Assembly (NCBI GenBank): GCA_949282255.1
Contig: CASDPA010000022.1
Coordinates: forward strand, 1-34,954
Reading direction: 5' to 3'
Origin: an uncultured Spirochaetales bacterium
GTDB taxonomy: Bacteria; Spirochaetota; Spirochaetia; Sphaerochaetales; Sphaerochaetaceae
Length of the DNA stretch: 34,954 nucleotides
A program made the translations under genes and the position numbers. Shown here piece by piece: positions 7,556 through 16,440 of this stretch (position 1 is its first letter; every line of letters starts with the position of its first letter). The notes beneath the pieces are model-generated. The model searched no databases. It was given only the letters and a program-made list of their open reading frames with translations, and was not told the DNA's origin.

Positions 7556-9237
7556 AATACCACCTCTATATCGTATGTATCTACTTTTATCCTTATCGTT
7601 TTGGAGTATTTAACCCCGTTTGTTTCTGTTGTGCATATCAATTCCTGGACCGAGACCTCGTCCGTGATGTTGGATTTGTCCAGATAGTCCTTCAGGCTGT
7701 ATGAGAAGGAAACACCCTCTGCGACCTTGTATCCGTTGAGTATCCATTCCACCTGCTGCGCATTCTCATCCTCGATTTCAAAAGATACAGCCTCTTCACA
7801 TCCGATTTCGCTGTTCTGGTCGTAGTCCGTCCTTATTATGATGGCATATCCGTCAAGTGTAGGTATTTGGATATCGAAAACCGGATCTTCTATGCAGAAG
7901 GAGATTGATGTGCTCTCTTTCTGATCTTCATAGGATGCGGTAAGGGTGTAAGAATATGTCTTGCCGCTTTCTATATCCTTATCAAGATAGCTTCTTTCAG
8001 ACGAGTCTTGAAGAAGGATATCCGTTTTTCCTCCGCTTTCCCGGATAAGTGTGCAGAGCACCTCTTCATTGTCTATGTCCAAAAAGGAGAGCAGAAGCCC
8101 GCCGTCCTTCACTTCATATGCAAGCTCCGGCGCTTTTATGGGGATGTCAAGAAAGAGGGTGGAGGAGATGTTGTTGTTTGTCTCCTTGTATGTTATCTCC
8201 ACCTTTCCGCTTTTCTTGATTGTAAGCTCTCCATCTGCGCTTATTTCTGCAATGGATGGATCTGATGAGAAGAAGAGTATGTCTCCTTCCTCATCGAGCA
8301 TGGCAGCATTCTCCGGTATCCTTACAGCCTTCACCATGGCCGTTGAGCCTATCACGAGATCCTCCTGCTCGAGGACAAGGGAGACTTCTTTCAGTTTTAT
8401 TGGAGAGGTTATCACACCTTCATCGAAGTGCGCTGTCTTTTCCCCTGATGAGGTGCTTAAATAACAGTAAACGTGATATTCGCTTCCCTCCTCAAGACCA
8501 TTCAGCAAAAAGGATCTGTTTTCCTGGTCTATGGTTTCATGCTGGCTGTGTGCTGAAGCGTTTTTTGAAACAGGATTGATTTCCAGATGGATTTTTTCAA
8601 AGCCGTCCGGTACGTCGTAGCCCACCAGGATTTCGGCCTCATTTGTGATAGAGAAGTCGAGATTCGCCCTTGTTGCTTTGATGAAATTGCACACCCCGAG
8701 ATCTAGTATTGTATCTTCAGTGAGGTTGAATGTGACGTTTTTGGATTTTCTTCCGACTTCTTCGCCGTTGGATATGAAGACTATCTCAATATTCCGGTTG
8801 CCTGAATTAGGTATGGAAAAAACAGGATCTGCAGATGAGGCGGAGCCTATGAAACTGCCGTCATCCCCATGGATTTCTATTGTATCCACCTCTTGATAAT
8901 CTTCCAGCGAATATAAAAGCCGCAGGCCTCCTGAAAGCTTCAGCTCCACCTCGATTTTTCCATGTACCATCGGCAGCGCCATATTGCAATATCCGACTTT
9001 CATGCCATCTATATCATATCCGGTGAACTCTGCACTGCAGCCTTCGGGCAGGTTGTAGAAGATGAAGGAGGAAGATTGCCTTTTTTCGTTTCTTATCGTT
9101 TTCCCTGTGCTGTCCTTAACAACGGCTGCCACCTGATAGCAATTGTCTGTTACGATGGAGACCGTCAGTATTTTCGGCTCCCCATCGCAGGATATCAGGA
9201 AGATGATGGATAATAAGAAAACGAACATTTTTCTCAT
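7552..9237 (-). CDS. surface lipoprotein with Ig-like domains
   Basis: A 561-residue exported protein with the signal MRKMFVFLLSIIFLISC (Cys17, followed by Asp). An Asp after the lipid Cys retains lipoproteins in the inner membrane of E. coli, but that rule is not known to hold in spirochaetes. The mature part is beta-rich, with FN3/Big2-like sections (about 285-370 and 375-450) resembling those in the downstream 922-residue protein. The function is not recognisable. It is the first gene of a two-gene unit and diverges from a YesM/YesN two-component pair that could control it, although no shared site was identified. Confidence 0.75.
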   Translation of the reverse strand: MRKMFVFLLSIIFLISCDGEPKILTVSIVTDNCYQVAAVVKDSTGKTIRNEKRQSSSFIFYNLPEGCSAEFTGYDIDGMKVGYCNMALPMVHGKIEVELKLSGGLRLLYSLEDYQEVDTIEIHGDDGSFIGSASSADPVFSIPNSGNRNIEIVFISNGEEVGRKSKNVTFNLTEDTILDLGVCNFIKATRANLDFSITNEAEILVGYDVPDGFEKIHLEINPVSKNASAHSQHETIDQENRSFLLNGLEEGSEYHVYCYLSTSSGEKTAHFDEGVITSPIKLKEVSLVLEQEDLVIGSTAMVKAVRIPENAAMLDEEGDILFFSSDPSIAEISADGELTIKKSGKVEITYKETNNNISSTLFLDIPIKAPELAYEVKDGGLLLSFLDIDNEEVLCTLIRESGGKTDILLQDSSERSYLDKDIESGKTYSYTLTASYEDQKESTSISFCIEDPVFDIQIPTLDGYAIIIRTDYDQNSEIGCEEAVSFEIEDENAQQVEWILNGYKVAEGVSFSYSLKDYLDKSNITDEVSVQELICTTETNGVKYSKTIRIKVDTYDIEVVL

Positions 9238-9260
9238 AACTTGCCTATTTTTCTTTGCTA

Positions 9261-9289
9261 AGAGTATGTTTTCTTTTTAAGTTGGTCAA
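9261..9289 (-). promoter_or_regulatory. candidate promoter of the lipoprotein operon
   Basis: On the minus strand TTGACC (9284-9289) and TACTCT (9261-9266) are 17 bp apart, about 25 bp upstream of the ATG at 9237. The 123-bp divergent intergenic region is very AT-rich; a TATAAT at 9311-9316 on the plus strand has no convincing -35. Confidence 0.45.
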
Positions 9290-9341
9290 TATTATTAAGA
9301 CAATTATTTATATAATGTCAGAATAAATATTTTATCCCATG

Positions 9342-9370
9342 TTCACTTGTCTTTCCGCCTATGCTATCCT
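9342..9370 (+). promoter_or_regulatory. candidate promoter of the first histidine kinase
   Basis: TTCACT (9342-9347) and TATCCT (9365-9370) are 17 bp apart and end 8 nt before the ATG at 9379. This would make the transcript nearly leaderless; no Shine-Dalgarno sequence is present for either possible start. Confidence 0.3.
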
Positions 9371-9378
9371 TTTTTCTG

Positions 9379-10836
9379 ATGGAAGCGAAAAAGCATGGTT
9401 TCAGATTCACGGTTATCTGGTATTTCAGCACCATATTCCTTGTATTTACAGCTGTGATGTACATAGCTTTTTTCGCTCTGTTTTCCACGACTGGCAAGAT
9501 GCAGGAGAAGATAGACAGATACATTCTTCTGGATAAGCTTTCCGATTCGGTTAATTTGGCCAGATCCGGGCTTGATGCCTATCATGGAAAATTGGAGATG
9601 GGTAATGGCGATACTTTTGTTCTTATTGAGATGGTCAAGGCTGACATTGCCAAGGCTTTTTCCATTCTTGATACCCTGGAAGATGCTTTAGATGATGATG
9701 AGGAGGCCTTATTGCTTCATGAGAGCATCGTTTCCAATCTGACAACCGTCTCAAACCTTGTTAATAATTTTGCCTTGGGTAAAGGGGATGTGTATATGCA
9801 GGCATCGGTGATTCTTGATGATCTCCTCGGATCCGGAATCCCAGATTATCTTTCCCTTGTCGTAAGGTATGATACGGTGGAAAGCATAGACACCGCCATA
9901 TATCTTGAACGGATGCGGAGCTCGATAATCTATATGATCGGCATCTGTTTTGCGATAGTCATCCTTTTTTCCTTCATGTTCTCAAAGAGCCTTGATCGAC
10001 CGGTGAAGGCGATAACCGAAAGTGCAGGGGAGCTTGCCAAGGGGAATTACGATACACCGGAGCTGAAAGGAGCGGAGCCTCTGGAGCTTGCCTCTCTTGA
10101 AGAGAGCATCAATAAGATGAAGAAGGCCATCAAGGAAAGAAGCGAATTCGAGAAGGAGATCTATGAGCGCAGGGTTAGGGAAGCCGAGATGGCCAAGGAG
10201 CTCAATAGGGCGCACTATCTTGCCCTTCAGGCACAGATCAATCCCCATTTCCTTTTCAACGCCCTAAACACAATAAGCCATACCGCACTTTTTGAGAATG
10301 CGGAGAAGACTGTGGATCTTACAAACACGCTGGCACTTTTTTTCCGCTATACACTTGAATTCCGCAACGAGGTAAGCCTTGCGGAGGAGCTTGATTTCTG
10401 CACCCAGTATCTGATAATTCAGAAAAAAAGGTTTTCCGACCGGTTGGATTATGTGATAGACTGCGATGACGGGATAGGTGGTGTGCTCATACCGCCGCTT
10501 GTGATAGAGCCTTTTGTCGAGAATGCTGTAATCCATGGTTTGGAGCCGAAAGAGAACGGTGGATGCATCCAAGTGTCGGCCTCAGCTTCAATGGATGGCA
10601 TGGTAAAGGTTGTCGTGGAAGACGACGGAATGGGCATAGAAGAGGGCTTCGAGCCCCCTGCGCAGGGCAGGAAGGGCCGCATAGGAATAAAAAACGTAGA
10701 GGAGAGATTGGACCTGTTTTTTGAAGGGCGCTCTAGCGTAAAAATGGAAAGGATCGCTGGCGGAGGAACCCGTGTGGAAATCATGATTCCCCGCAACGGG
10801 GGTAAAAAGCATGAAGATATTGGTTGCCGACGATGA
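9379..10836 (+). CDS. YesM/LytS-type sensor histidine kinase
   Basis: A membrane sensor kinase of about 485 residues. Order: TM helix (about 11-36), extracytoplasmic sensor of about 140 residues, TM helix (about 181-202), HAMP-like linker, coiled coil, then the His_kinase domain with the phospho-acceptor in QINPHFLFN (His290), N-box EPFVENAVIHG and ATP-lid motifs DDGMGI and GRIGIKNVEERL. It presumably phosphorylates the regulator encoded next, which overlaps it by 26 bp. An ATG 18 nt upstream at 9361 is in frame; neither start has an SD sequence. The ligand is unknown. The divergent lipoprotein genes are possible targets. Confidence 0.88.
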   Translation: MEAKKHGFRFTVIWYFSTIFLVFTAVMYIAFFALFSTTGKMQEKIDRYILLDKLSDSVNLARSGLDAYHGKLEMGNGDTFVLIEMVKADIAKAFSILDTLEDALDDDEEALLLHESIVSNLTTVSNLVNNFALGKGDVYMQASVILDDLLGSGIPDYLSLVVRYDTVESIDTAIYLERMRSSIIYMIGICFAIVILFSFMFSKSLDRPVKAITESAGELAKGNYDTPELKGAEPLELASLEESINKMKKAIKERSEFEKEIYERRVREAEMAKELNRAHYLALQAQINPHFLFNALNTISHTALFENAEKTVDLTNTLALFFRYTLEFRNEVSLAEELDFCTQYLIIQKKRFSDRLDYVIDCDDGIGGVLIPPLVIEPFVENAVIHGLEPKENGGCIQVSASASMDGMVKVVVEDDGMGIEEGFEPPAQGRKGRIGIKNVEERLDLFFEGRSSVKMERIAGGGTRVEIMIPRNGGKKHEDIGCRR

Positions 10837-12238
10837 GGAACTTGAGCGTGATGCGCTTGAGGTGCTTATACACCGGTTTGAGAAAGATGCGGAAATCATC
10901 AAGGCGAAGAATGGGAAGGAAGCCCTTTCTTATGCCTTGTCCGAGGATGTGGATTTGTGCATACTCGATATACGCATGCCTCTTATGAGCGGATTGGATG
11001 CCGCCTCTGCGATAAAACAGGAAAAGCCGGATCTTCCATTTTTGTTTCTGACAGCATGGGGTGAATTTTCATATGCACAGAAGGCCATAAGGCTCAAGGC
11101 GGATGATTATCTGGTCAAACCGGTAAGCTGCCAGGTGCTCAAGCAGGCCTTGGACAGGATCTGCTCCCGTGTTGATAAAAGGAAAGTGTCATCTGCAGGA
11201 AACCTCTCGGAAGGCTTTTTCTCCATGCTCAAATATGGAAGCTTCCTCTCGGATGCCGAAAAGCTGTTTGAGGATTATGGGATAAGGGATTTCTCAGGTT
11301 CCGTGCTCACCTTCGAAAGCCGTCTTTACAACGAGCTTTTTGCAGACTTGTCGAAGAATCTGGAAGGGCGACCTGTTCATATCTGCCGCTACGATGACGG
11401 CATCAGGTGCACTTTCATCATCTTCGGCATTAATGGCATGCTGCTGCATGATGCCCTTTTCCATCTGGGTTATGGGGATGTTACGGCCGGCATCGGCCTT
11501 GATTTCTCTTCTATTGCAGAGATATCCATGTCCATAGCCTCTTCCTTCAAGGCCCACAGCCGCACAGCATCTGCGAAAAGCGGACTTCTATGCGCCTCGC
11601 ACTTTGACATCGAGCAGGCTTTTGACAAGGCCAAGGTGATGAGGCTTTCAGATGAGCTTTTGGAATACACACTTTCCGGATCCATTGAGGATGTGCGCCG
11701 TGCTCTGAACGGCATATCCGGCGCCTTTGGCGAAAACCCGTTGAAGATGGAGGAAGCAAAAAAGGAGCTTTATGAGATTGTCATGGTCTACCGCCATAAC
11801 GTCCAGCGGAAAATACCGCTTTTCTTTTATCCGGAACCGGATGAGCTTTCGGTTTCCGGTCTGGAGAGCTATCTGTCATCCCTGGCTCTTCAGGCGGCCT
11901 CTGCCGTATCCGAGGACAGGAAGGATAAGTACAAGAGGGTTTTCAATCTTATATCCGAGTACCTGGCCAGGCATTATGCGGACAATCCCAGCCAGGAGGA
12001 GATTGCAGAATATGTGGGAATAAGATCCTCATATTTCTCGCGTCTTTTCAAGGAGTATTACGGAATCAATTTCAGCACGTATATGCAGGGCATGAAGATG
12101 GAGAAGGCCAAAGAGCTTCTGCTTGAGGGAAGGAGCATCAAGGAGGCCTCCGACATGGTCGGTTTCTCAGACCCCAATTATTTTACGCGTGTATTCCGCT
12201 CCCATTTCGGCGTTCCTCCCAAGAATTTCAAGAGATAG
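10811..12238 (+). CDS. YesN/AraC-family response regulator
   Basis: A 475-residue regulator. The N-terminal receiver has the acidic pair ADDEE near the start, phospho-acceptor D53 in CILDIRMP and the conserved KP in YLVKPVS. A middle region of about 230 residues is typical of long YesN proteins. Residues about 375-475 form the AraC double helix-turn-helix (PSQEEIAEYVGI...YFSRLFKEYYG; IKEASDMVGFSDPNYFTRVF). It overlaps the kinase gene by 26 bp and is its likely partner. The DNA targets are unknown. Confidence 0.9.
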   Translation: MKILVADDEELERDALEVLIHRFEKDAEIIKAKNGKEALSYALSEDVDLCILDIRMPLMSGLDAASAIKQEKPDLPFLFLTAWGEFSYAQKAIRLKADDYLVKPVSCQVLKQALDRICSRVDKRKVSSAGNLSEGFFSMLKYGSFLSDAEKLFEDYGIRDFSGSVLTFESRLYNELFADLSKNLEGRPVHICRYDDGIRCTFIIFGINGMLLHDALFHLGYGDVTAGIGLDFSSIAEISMSIASSFKAHSRTASAKSGLLCASHFDIEQAFDKAKVMRLSDELLEYTLSGSIEDVRRALNGISGAFGENPLKMEEAKKELYEIVMVYRHNVQRKIPLFFYPEPDELSVSGLESYLSSLALQAASAVSEDRKDKYKRVFNLISEYLARHYADNPSQEEIAEYVGIRSSYFSRLFKEYYGINFSTYMQGMKMEKAKELLLEGRSIKEASDMVGFSDPNYFTRVFRSHFGVPPKNFKR

Positions 12239-12259
12239 CAGTCTTTCTGCCAACCGTAC

Positions 12260-12288
12260 TTTATATTTTTCCTGCCTGCTGTTAGAAT
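12260..12288 (+). promoter_or_regulatory. candidate promoter of the ABC exporter gene
   Basis: TTTATA (12260-12265) and TAGAAT (12283-12288) are 17 bp apart, upstream of the AGGATGG ribosome binding site at 12303-12309. Confidence 0.45.
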
Positions 12289-12316
12289 CGTCTTGCTTCA
12301 TCAGGATGGTTCTATT

Positions 12317-14062
12317 ATGGGAATACTTGCTAAATTCGCATCGTACTACAAACCCTACAGGAAGGTTTTCTTTCTCGATCTCGCATGTGCGGTGGTCATC
12401 AGCTTTGTCGATCTTATGTACCCGCAGCTTCTCAGGAAGCTCGGCTCATCCCTTTTCCTTGAATCTTCGGAGATGATCCTTTCTGCTCTTCTGCCGCTCT
12501 TTGCAGTTCTTCTTGCCGCTTACGCCATCCAGGCGATATGCACATATTATGTGAGCTACCAGGGACATATGATGGGCGCGATGATGGAGCGTGACATGCG
12601 CAGGGAACTGTTCGAGCATTATGAGAGCCTTTCATTCTCATATTATGACAAGAACAATTCGGCCCAGATGATGAGCAAGCTCGTCTCGGATCTTTTCGAC
12701 ATCTCCGAATTCGCCCATCATGGGCCTGAGAACCTGTTCATTTCCGTCATAAAGATCATAGGCTCGTTCATTTTCCTTCTCATCATAAACTGGATGCTTG
12801 CCATTCCGCTTCTTATTCTCGTGATTTTGATGTTTTTCTTTTCACTCAGGCAAAACAGGAGGATGCAGGAGACCTTTCTTGAAAATAGAAAGAGGATAGG
12901 GGATGTCAATGCATCTCTTCAGGACACCTTGGCTGGCATAAAGGTCGTGCAGTCCTTTACTGCGGAGGACGAGGAGAAGAAGAAATTCAGAAAGAGCAAT
13001 GAGAATTTCCTTTCATCAAAAGATAGGAACTACAGATGTATGGGACTCTTTATGAGCCAGAACAGGTTTTTCCAAGGACTGATGTATCTCGTAACACTTG
13101 TCTTTGGAGGTTTTCTCATTGCAAAGGGGAAAATGGAGGCCTCCGATCTTGCCATGTACGCCCTTTACATAGGCATATTCATAAGCCCCGTGCAGATTCT
13201 TGTCGAGCTGGCTGAGATGATGCAGAAGGGCCTATCCGGTTTCCGCCGTTTTTCTGCGATGATGGATACCAGGCCCGAGATAGTGGATGCCCCGGATGCT
13301 GTCGATCTCTTAAATGTGCGTGGAAATATAAGCTATGAGGATGTGAGCTTCAGATACAGCGGGGATGAGGAGGTTCTTGAGCATGTGGATATGAGCATAC
13401 CTGCTGGACGCTCTGTGGCCCTGGTCGGATCCTCGGGCGGCGGTAAAAGTACGATATGCTCCTTGCTTCCAAGGTTTTATGATGTCACGGGAGGAGCGGT
13501 TAAGATCGACGGCAAGGATGTACGCTTTCTTACCTTGAAAAGCCTTAGGCGCTGCATCGGTATCGTGCAGCAGGAGGTGTATCTTTTTTCCGGAACAATA
13601 CGTGAAAACATAGCCTATGGTAAGCCTGAGGCAACGTTTGAGCAGATTGTCGAGGCTGCCAAAAAGGCAGATATCCATGATTTCATCTCATCCCTTCCCG
13701 ATGGATATGATACATTCGTCGGTGAGCGTGGAGCCCGGCTCTCCGGTGGGCAGAAACAGAGGATAAGCATTGCCCGTGTTTTTTTGAAGAATCCTCCGAT
13801 ACTTATATTGGACGAGGCGACAAGCGCCCTTGACAACAGCAGCGAACGCTATGTGCAGCAGAGTCTGGAGGCTTTGAGCGCCAATAGGACGACAATAACA
13901 ATTGCACACCGCCTTTCAACAATCCGTAACGCTGACGAGATTCTCGTTGTTGAGCATGGACGTATCGTGGAGAGAGGAAGCCATGAAAAGCTTTTGGCCT
14001 CAGGAGGGGTTTACGCCCGGTATTACAACATGCAATTTGAAGGCTTGGATGGCCAAAAATGA
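12317..14062 (+). CDS. ABC exporter half-transporter (permease-ATPase fusion)
   Basis: A 581-residue type IV ABC exporter of the MsbA/multidrug class: an N-terminal six-helix transmembrane domain (about 1-310), then a nucleotide-binding domain with Walker A GSSGGGKST (about 375), signature LSGGQKQRISIAR, Walker B ILILDEATSALD and the H-loop IAHRLST. It should work as a homodimer, since no second half-transporter is adjacent; the substrate (lipid or drug) is unknown. The ATG at 12317 is preferred because AGGATGG lies 7 nt upstream; an in-frame TTG at 12293 is not needed. Confidence 0.92.
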   Translation: MGILAKFASYYKPYRKVFFLDLACAVVISFVDLMYPQLLRKLGSSLFLESSEMILSALLPLFAVLLAAYAIQAICTYYVSYQGHMMGAMMERDMRRELFEHYESLSFSYYDKNNSAQMMSKLVSDLFDISEFAHHGPENLFISVIKIIGSFIFLLIINWMLAIPLLILVILMFFFSLRQNRRMQETFLENRKRIGDVNASLQDTLAGIKVVQSFTAEDEEKKKFRKSNENFLSSKDRNYRCMGLFMSQNRFFQGLMYLVTLVFGGFLIAKGKMEASDLAMYALYIGIFISPVQILVELAEMMQKGLSGFRRFSAMMDTRPEIVDAPDAVDLLNVRGNISYEDVSFRYSGDEEVLEHVDMSIPAGRSVALVGSSGGGKSTICSLLPRFYDVTGGAVKIDGKDVRFLTLKSLRRCIGIVQQEVYLFSGTIRENIAYGKPEATFEQIVEAAKKADIHDFISSLPDGYDTFVGERGARLSGGQKQRISIARVFLKNPPILILDEATSALDNSSERYVQQSLEALSANRTTITIAHRLSTIRNADEILVVEHGRIVERGSHEKLLASGGVYARYYNMQFEGLDGQK

Positions 14063-14068
14063 TAAAAT

Positions 14069-14104
14069 ATGCATAGAATGCATAAAAATGCATTGTTTAT
14101 GCAA
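14069..14104. promoter_or_regulatory. helically phased ATGCAT array (candidate ArgR-like operator)
   Basis: Four TGCA cores start at 14070, 14079, 14089 and 14100, that is 9, 10 and 11 bp apart, about one helical turn each. The middle pair gives ATGCAT-AAAA-ATGCAT, the same geometry as an ArgR box (TGAAT-N4-ATTCA) with changed bases. The array overlaps the -35 box of the amino acid importer operon, which suggests repression. Confidence 0.5.
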
Positions 14105-14122
14105 CGTCCGGTCTGCTATACT
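14093..14122 (+). promoter_or_regulatory. promoter of the amino acid ABC importer operon
   Basis: TTGTTT (14093-14098) and TATACT (14117-14122) are 18 bp apart. They lie upstream of AAAGGAG and the ATG at 14156, and overlap the ATGCAT array. Confidence 0.5.
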
Positions 14123-14155
14123 AAAAATATCTTTTTTCTGAAAGGAGTTGAAAAA

Positions 14156-14965
14156 ATGAAGAAGGCAATAGCTGTTCTGTTTGTTTCTGTTCTCGCTTTA
14201 TCTTTGGCTTTCGCCCAGGGCGGGAAAGAAAGTTCTGTCGATGCATCCCTCGATAAAGTCAAGGAGAAGGGTGTTTTCGTGCTTGGTTTGGATGATTCTT
14301 TTCCTCCGATGGGCTTCCGCGATGAGAACGGGGAGATCGTCGGATTCGATATAGATGTGGCGCGTGAGGTATGTTCTAGGCTCGGTGTTGAGCTTGTTCT
14401 CCAGCCGATTGACTGGAACAGCAAGGAGCAGGAGCTTGCCACAGGCAATATAGACTGCATTTGGAACGGCTTTACAATCACCGAAGAAAGGAAGGACAAC
14501 ATGCTCTTTTCCGATCCGTATGTCAAGAACGCCCAGGTGATCGTTGTCAACGCCTCCTCGCCTGTAAACACCTTGGCTGACCTTGCAGGGGCATCAATAG
14601 GGGTTCAGGCGGGATCGAGCGCCGAAAGCGCAATCGAGGATACTCCGGATTTCGCCGCTTCGATCGGTGAGATCATCCAGTTCAAGGAGAACCTGACAGC
14701 GCTGATGGATCTTGAGATCGGCGGAGTGGATGCCGTTGTGATGGATCTTCTGGTTGCAAACGACAACATCAACAGAAGCGGCAAGGATTTCCGCATCCTT
14801 TCTGAAACGCTTGTCGATGAGGAGTATGGAATAGGGTTCAGAAAGAACGATCATGCCCTCCGTGATGCGGTGCAGGCTGAGCTTGAGGCCATGGCCGCCG
14901 ATGGCAGTCTTGCAGAGATTGCGAAAAAGTGGTTCGGCGCTGATATCACAGTAGTAGGCAAGTGA
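14156..14965 (+). CDS. polar amino acid ABC transporter substrate-binding protein
   Basis: A 269-residue family 3 binding protein. A signal peptide of about 20 residues ends AFA-QGG and has no lipid Cys, so it is probably a soluble periplasmic protein. The fold is marked by GVFVLGLDDSFPPMGFRDENGEIVGFDIDVA in outline (ligand-contacting N-terminus), the TITEERK segment and the C-terminal AEIAKKWFG. The context with a HisM-like permease and a GlnQ-like ATPase makes it an importer for a polar amino acid; arginine is suggested only by the ArgR-like array upstream. The ATG at 14156 has AAAGGAG upstream; a longer in-frame start is rejected. Confidence 0.9.
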   Translation: MKKAIAVLFVSVLALSLAFAQGGKESSVDASLDKVKEKGVFVLGLDDSFPPMGFRDENGEIVGFDIDVAREVCSRLGVELVLQPIDWNSKEQELATGNIDCIWNGFTITEERKDNMLFSDPYVKNAQVIVVNASSPVNTLADLAGASIGVQAGSSAESAIEDTPDFAASIGEIIQFKENLTALMDLEIGGVDAVVMDLLVANDNINRSGKDFRILSETLVDEEYGIGFRKNDHALRDAVQAELEAMAADGSLAEIAKKWFGADITVVGK

Positions 14966-14966
14966 T

Positions 14967-15602
14967 ATGTCCAAGCTGCTTTTGTTGATGCTGGAGGGAA
15001 CCCTCGTCAGCCTTAAGATATTTTTTCTTACCTTGGTCTTTTCGCTTCCTTTGGGCTTTGTTGTGGCAAAGGGGCGTATGAGCCGCATCTGGATCGTGAG
15101 GTCCCTTGTCAACCTTTATATCCAGATCATGCGAGGTACTCCGCTGATACTGCAGCTTATTTTCGTATATTTCGCCCCGTTTTATGTATTCGGGGTATCC
15201 TATGACAGGTTTACTGCGGTGATTTTGGCATATGTCATCAATTACAGCGCATATTTTGCTGAAATCTACCGCTCAGGCCTGCAGTCGATGGAAAAGGGGC
15301 AGTATGAGGCTTCGAAGGTGTTGGGCTTCACAAAGGTCCATACATTCTTTTTCATAATCCTGCCCCAGGTGATAAAGAGGATCCTCCCCGCACTCGGCAA
15401 CGAGGTGATAACCCTTGTCAAGGATACCGCACTTGCCCAGACCATTGGGGTCGCCGAGCTCTTTAGGGTGGCACAGAACGCATCGGCCCGCGAATTTTCC
15501 ACGGTCCCGATATTTGTTGCCGGGGTATTTTACTTTGTGATGAATTTCATCGTGTCCAAAGCCTTCGATATGGCGGAAAAGAAACTCTCTTATTACAGGT
15601 GA
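14967..15602 (+). CDS. polar amino acid ABC transporter permease
   Basis: A 211-residue inner-membrane permease of the HisMQ/GlnP family, with about five helices. The EAA loop that docks the ATPase is visible as YEASKVLGFTKVHTFFFIILPQ in outline (about residue 113 on). The ATG lies one base after the TGA of the binding-protein gene, so translation is tightly linked. Only one permease is encoded, so it should form a homodimer. Confidence 0.92.
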   Translation: MSKLLLLMLEGTLVSLKIFFLTLVFSLPLGFVVAKGRMSRIWIVRSLVNLYIQIMRGTPLILQLIFVYFAPFYVFGVSYDRFTAVILAYVINYSAYFAEIYRSGLQSMEKGQYEASKVLGFTKVHTFFFIILPQVIKRILPALGNEVITLVKDTALAQTIGVAELFRVAQNASAREFSTVPIFVAGVFYFVMNFIVSKAFDMAEKKLSYYR

Positions 15603-15606
15603 TAGC

Positions 15607-16368
15607 ATGGCCGAGCTGATGATAAAAGCGGAAAACATCAAGAAATCCTTTTCCTCCCTGGAGGTTTTGAAGGGTATTTCGTTCTATCTGGAAAAGGGGC
15701 AGGTCCTTTCCGTAATAGGGCCGTCCGGAAGCGGCAAAAGCACCCTGCTGAGGATTGTCACACAGCTGGAGAGGGCGGATTACGGATATCTGGAGATAGG
15801 AGGGGAGAAGCTTTTTTCCTCAGAAAGCGGGAAGGCTGTGTACGTCAAAGCCGCAGATGAGAAGAGGATCGGTCTCAAGACCGGGCTTGTCTTCCAGAAC
15901 TTCAACCTGTTTCCCCATTTTTCCGTGCTGCGCAACATAACCGAGGCCCAGAGGGCGGTGCTTAAGCGGACGAAGGACGAGAGCGTGGAGATTGCCATGA
16001 AGCTTTTGAAGAAGATGGGGCTTGAGGATAAGGCCTCAAGCTATCCCTGCCAGCTTTCGGGCGGGCAGATGCAGCGCGTCTCGATTGCCCGCGCCTTGGC
16101 CCTCGACCCGCAGGTGCTTTTTTTCGATGAGCCCACGAGTGCGCTCGATCCGGAGCTCACACGTGAGATACTTTCCGTGATAAGGGAGCTTGCAGAAGAG
16201 AGGATGACCATGGTGGTCGTCACCCATGAGATGAATTTTGCAAAAGGTATTTCCGATAAGGCCATATTCATGGACGGTGGGGTGATCTGCGAGGAAGGGG
16301 TTGGCGCGAAGCTCTTTACAGACCCGGAGAACGAAAGGACCAGGCGGTTCCTGAAAAGCTTCTCCTGA
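15607..16368 (+). CDS. polar amino acid ABC transporter ATP-binding protein
   Basis: A 253-residue GlnQ/HisP-type ATPase with Walker A GPSGSGKST (about 39-47), signature LSGGQMQRVSIARAL, Walker B VLFFDEPTSALDP and a switch histidine in VVTHEM. It begins 4 bp after the permease stop and completes a binding protein-permease-ATPase importer. The operon ends at the hairpin at 16389-16412. Confidence 0.93.
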   Translation: MAELMIKAENIKKSFSSLEVLKGISFYLEKGQVLSVIGPSGSGKSTLLRIVTQLERADYGYLEIGGEKLFSSESGKAVYVKAADEKRIGLKTGLVFQNFNLFPHFSVLRNITEAQRAVLKRTKDESVEIAMKLLKKMGLEDKASSYPCQLSGGQMQRVSIARALALDPQVLFFDEPTSALDPELTREILSVIRELAEERMTMVVVTHEMNFAKGISDKAIFMDGGVICEEGVGAKLFTDPENERTRRFLKSFS

Positions 16369-16381
16369 TATTTTTGTACAA

Positions 16382-16421
16382 TAAAAAAGGCTTGATGCGT
16401 TTGCACCAAGCCATATTTTTT
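16382..16421. terminator. bidirectional intrinsic terminator
   Basis: GGCTTG / CAAGCC (16389-16394 and 16407-16412) with three further inner pairs after one mismatch is flanked by A6 on the left and T6 on the right. It can stop the importer operon on the plus strand and the TRAP operon on the minus strand. Confidence 0.8.
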
Positions 16422-16440
16422 CCCCTTTGCTTTTTTCTTA

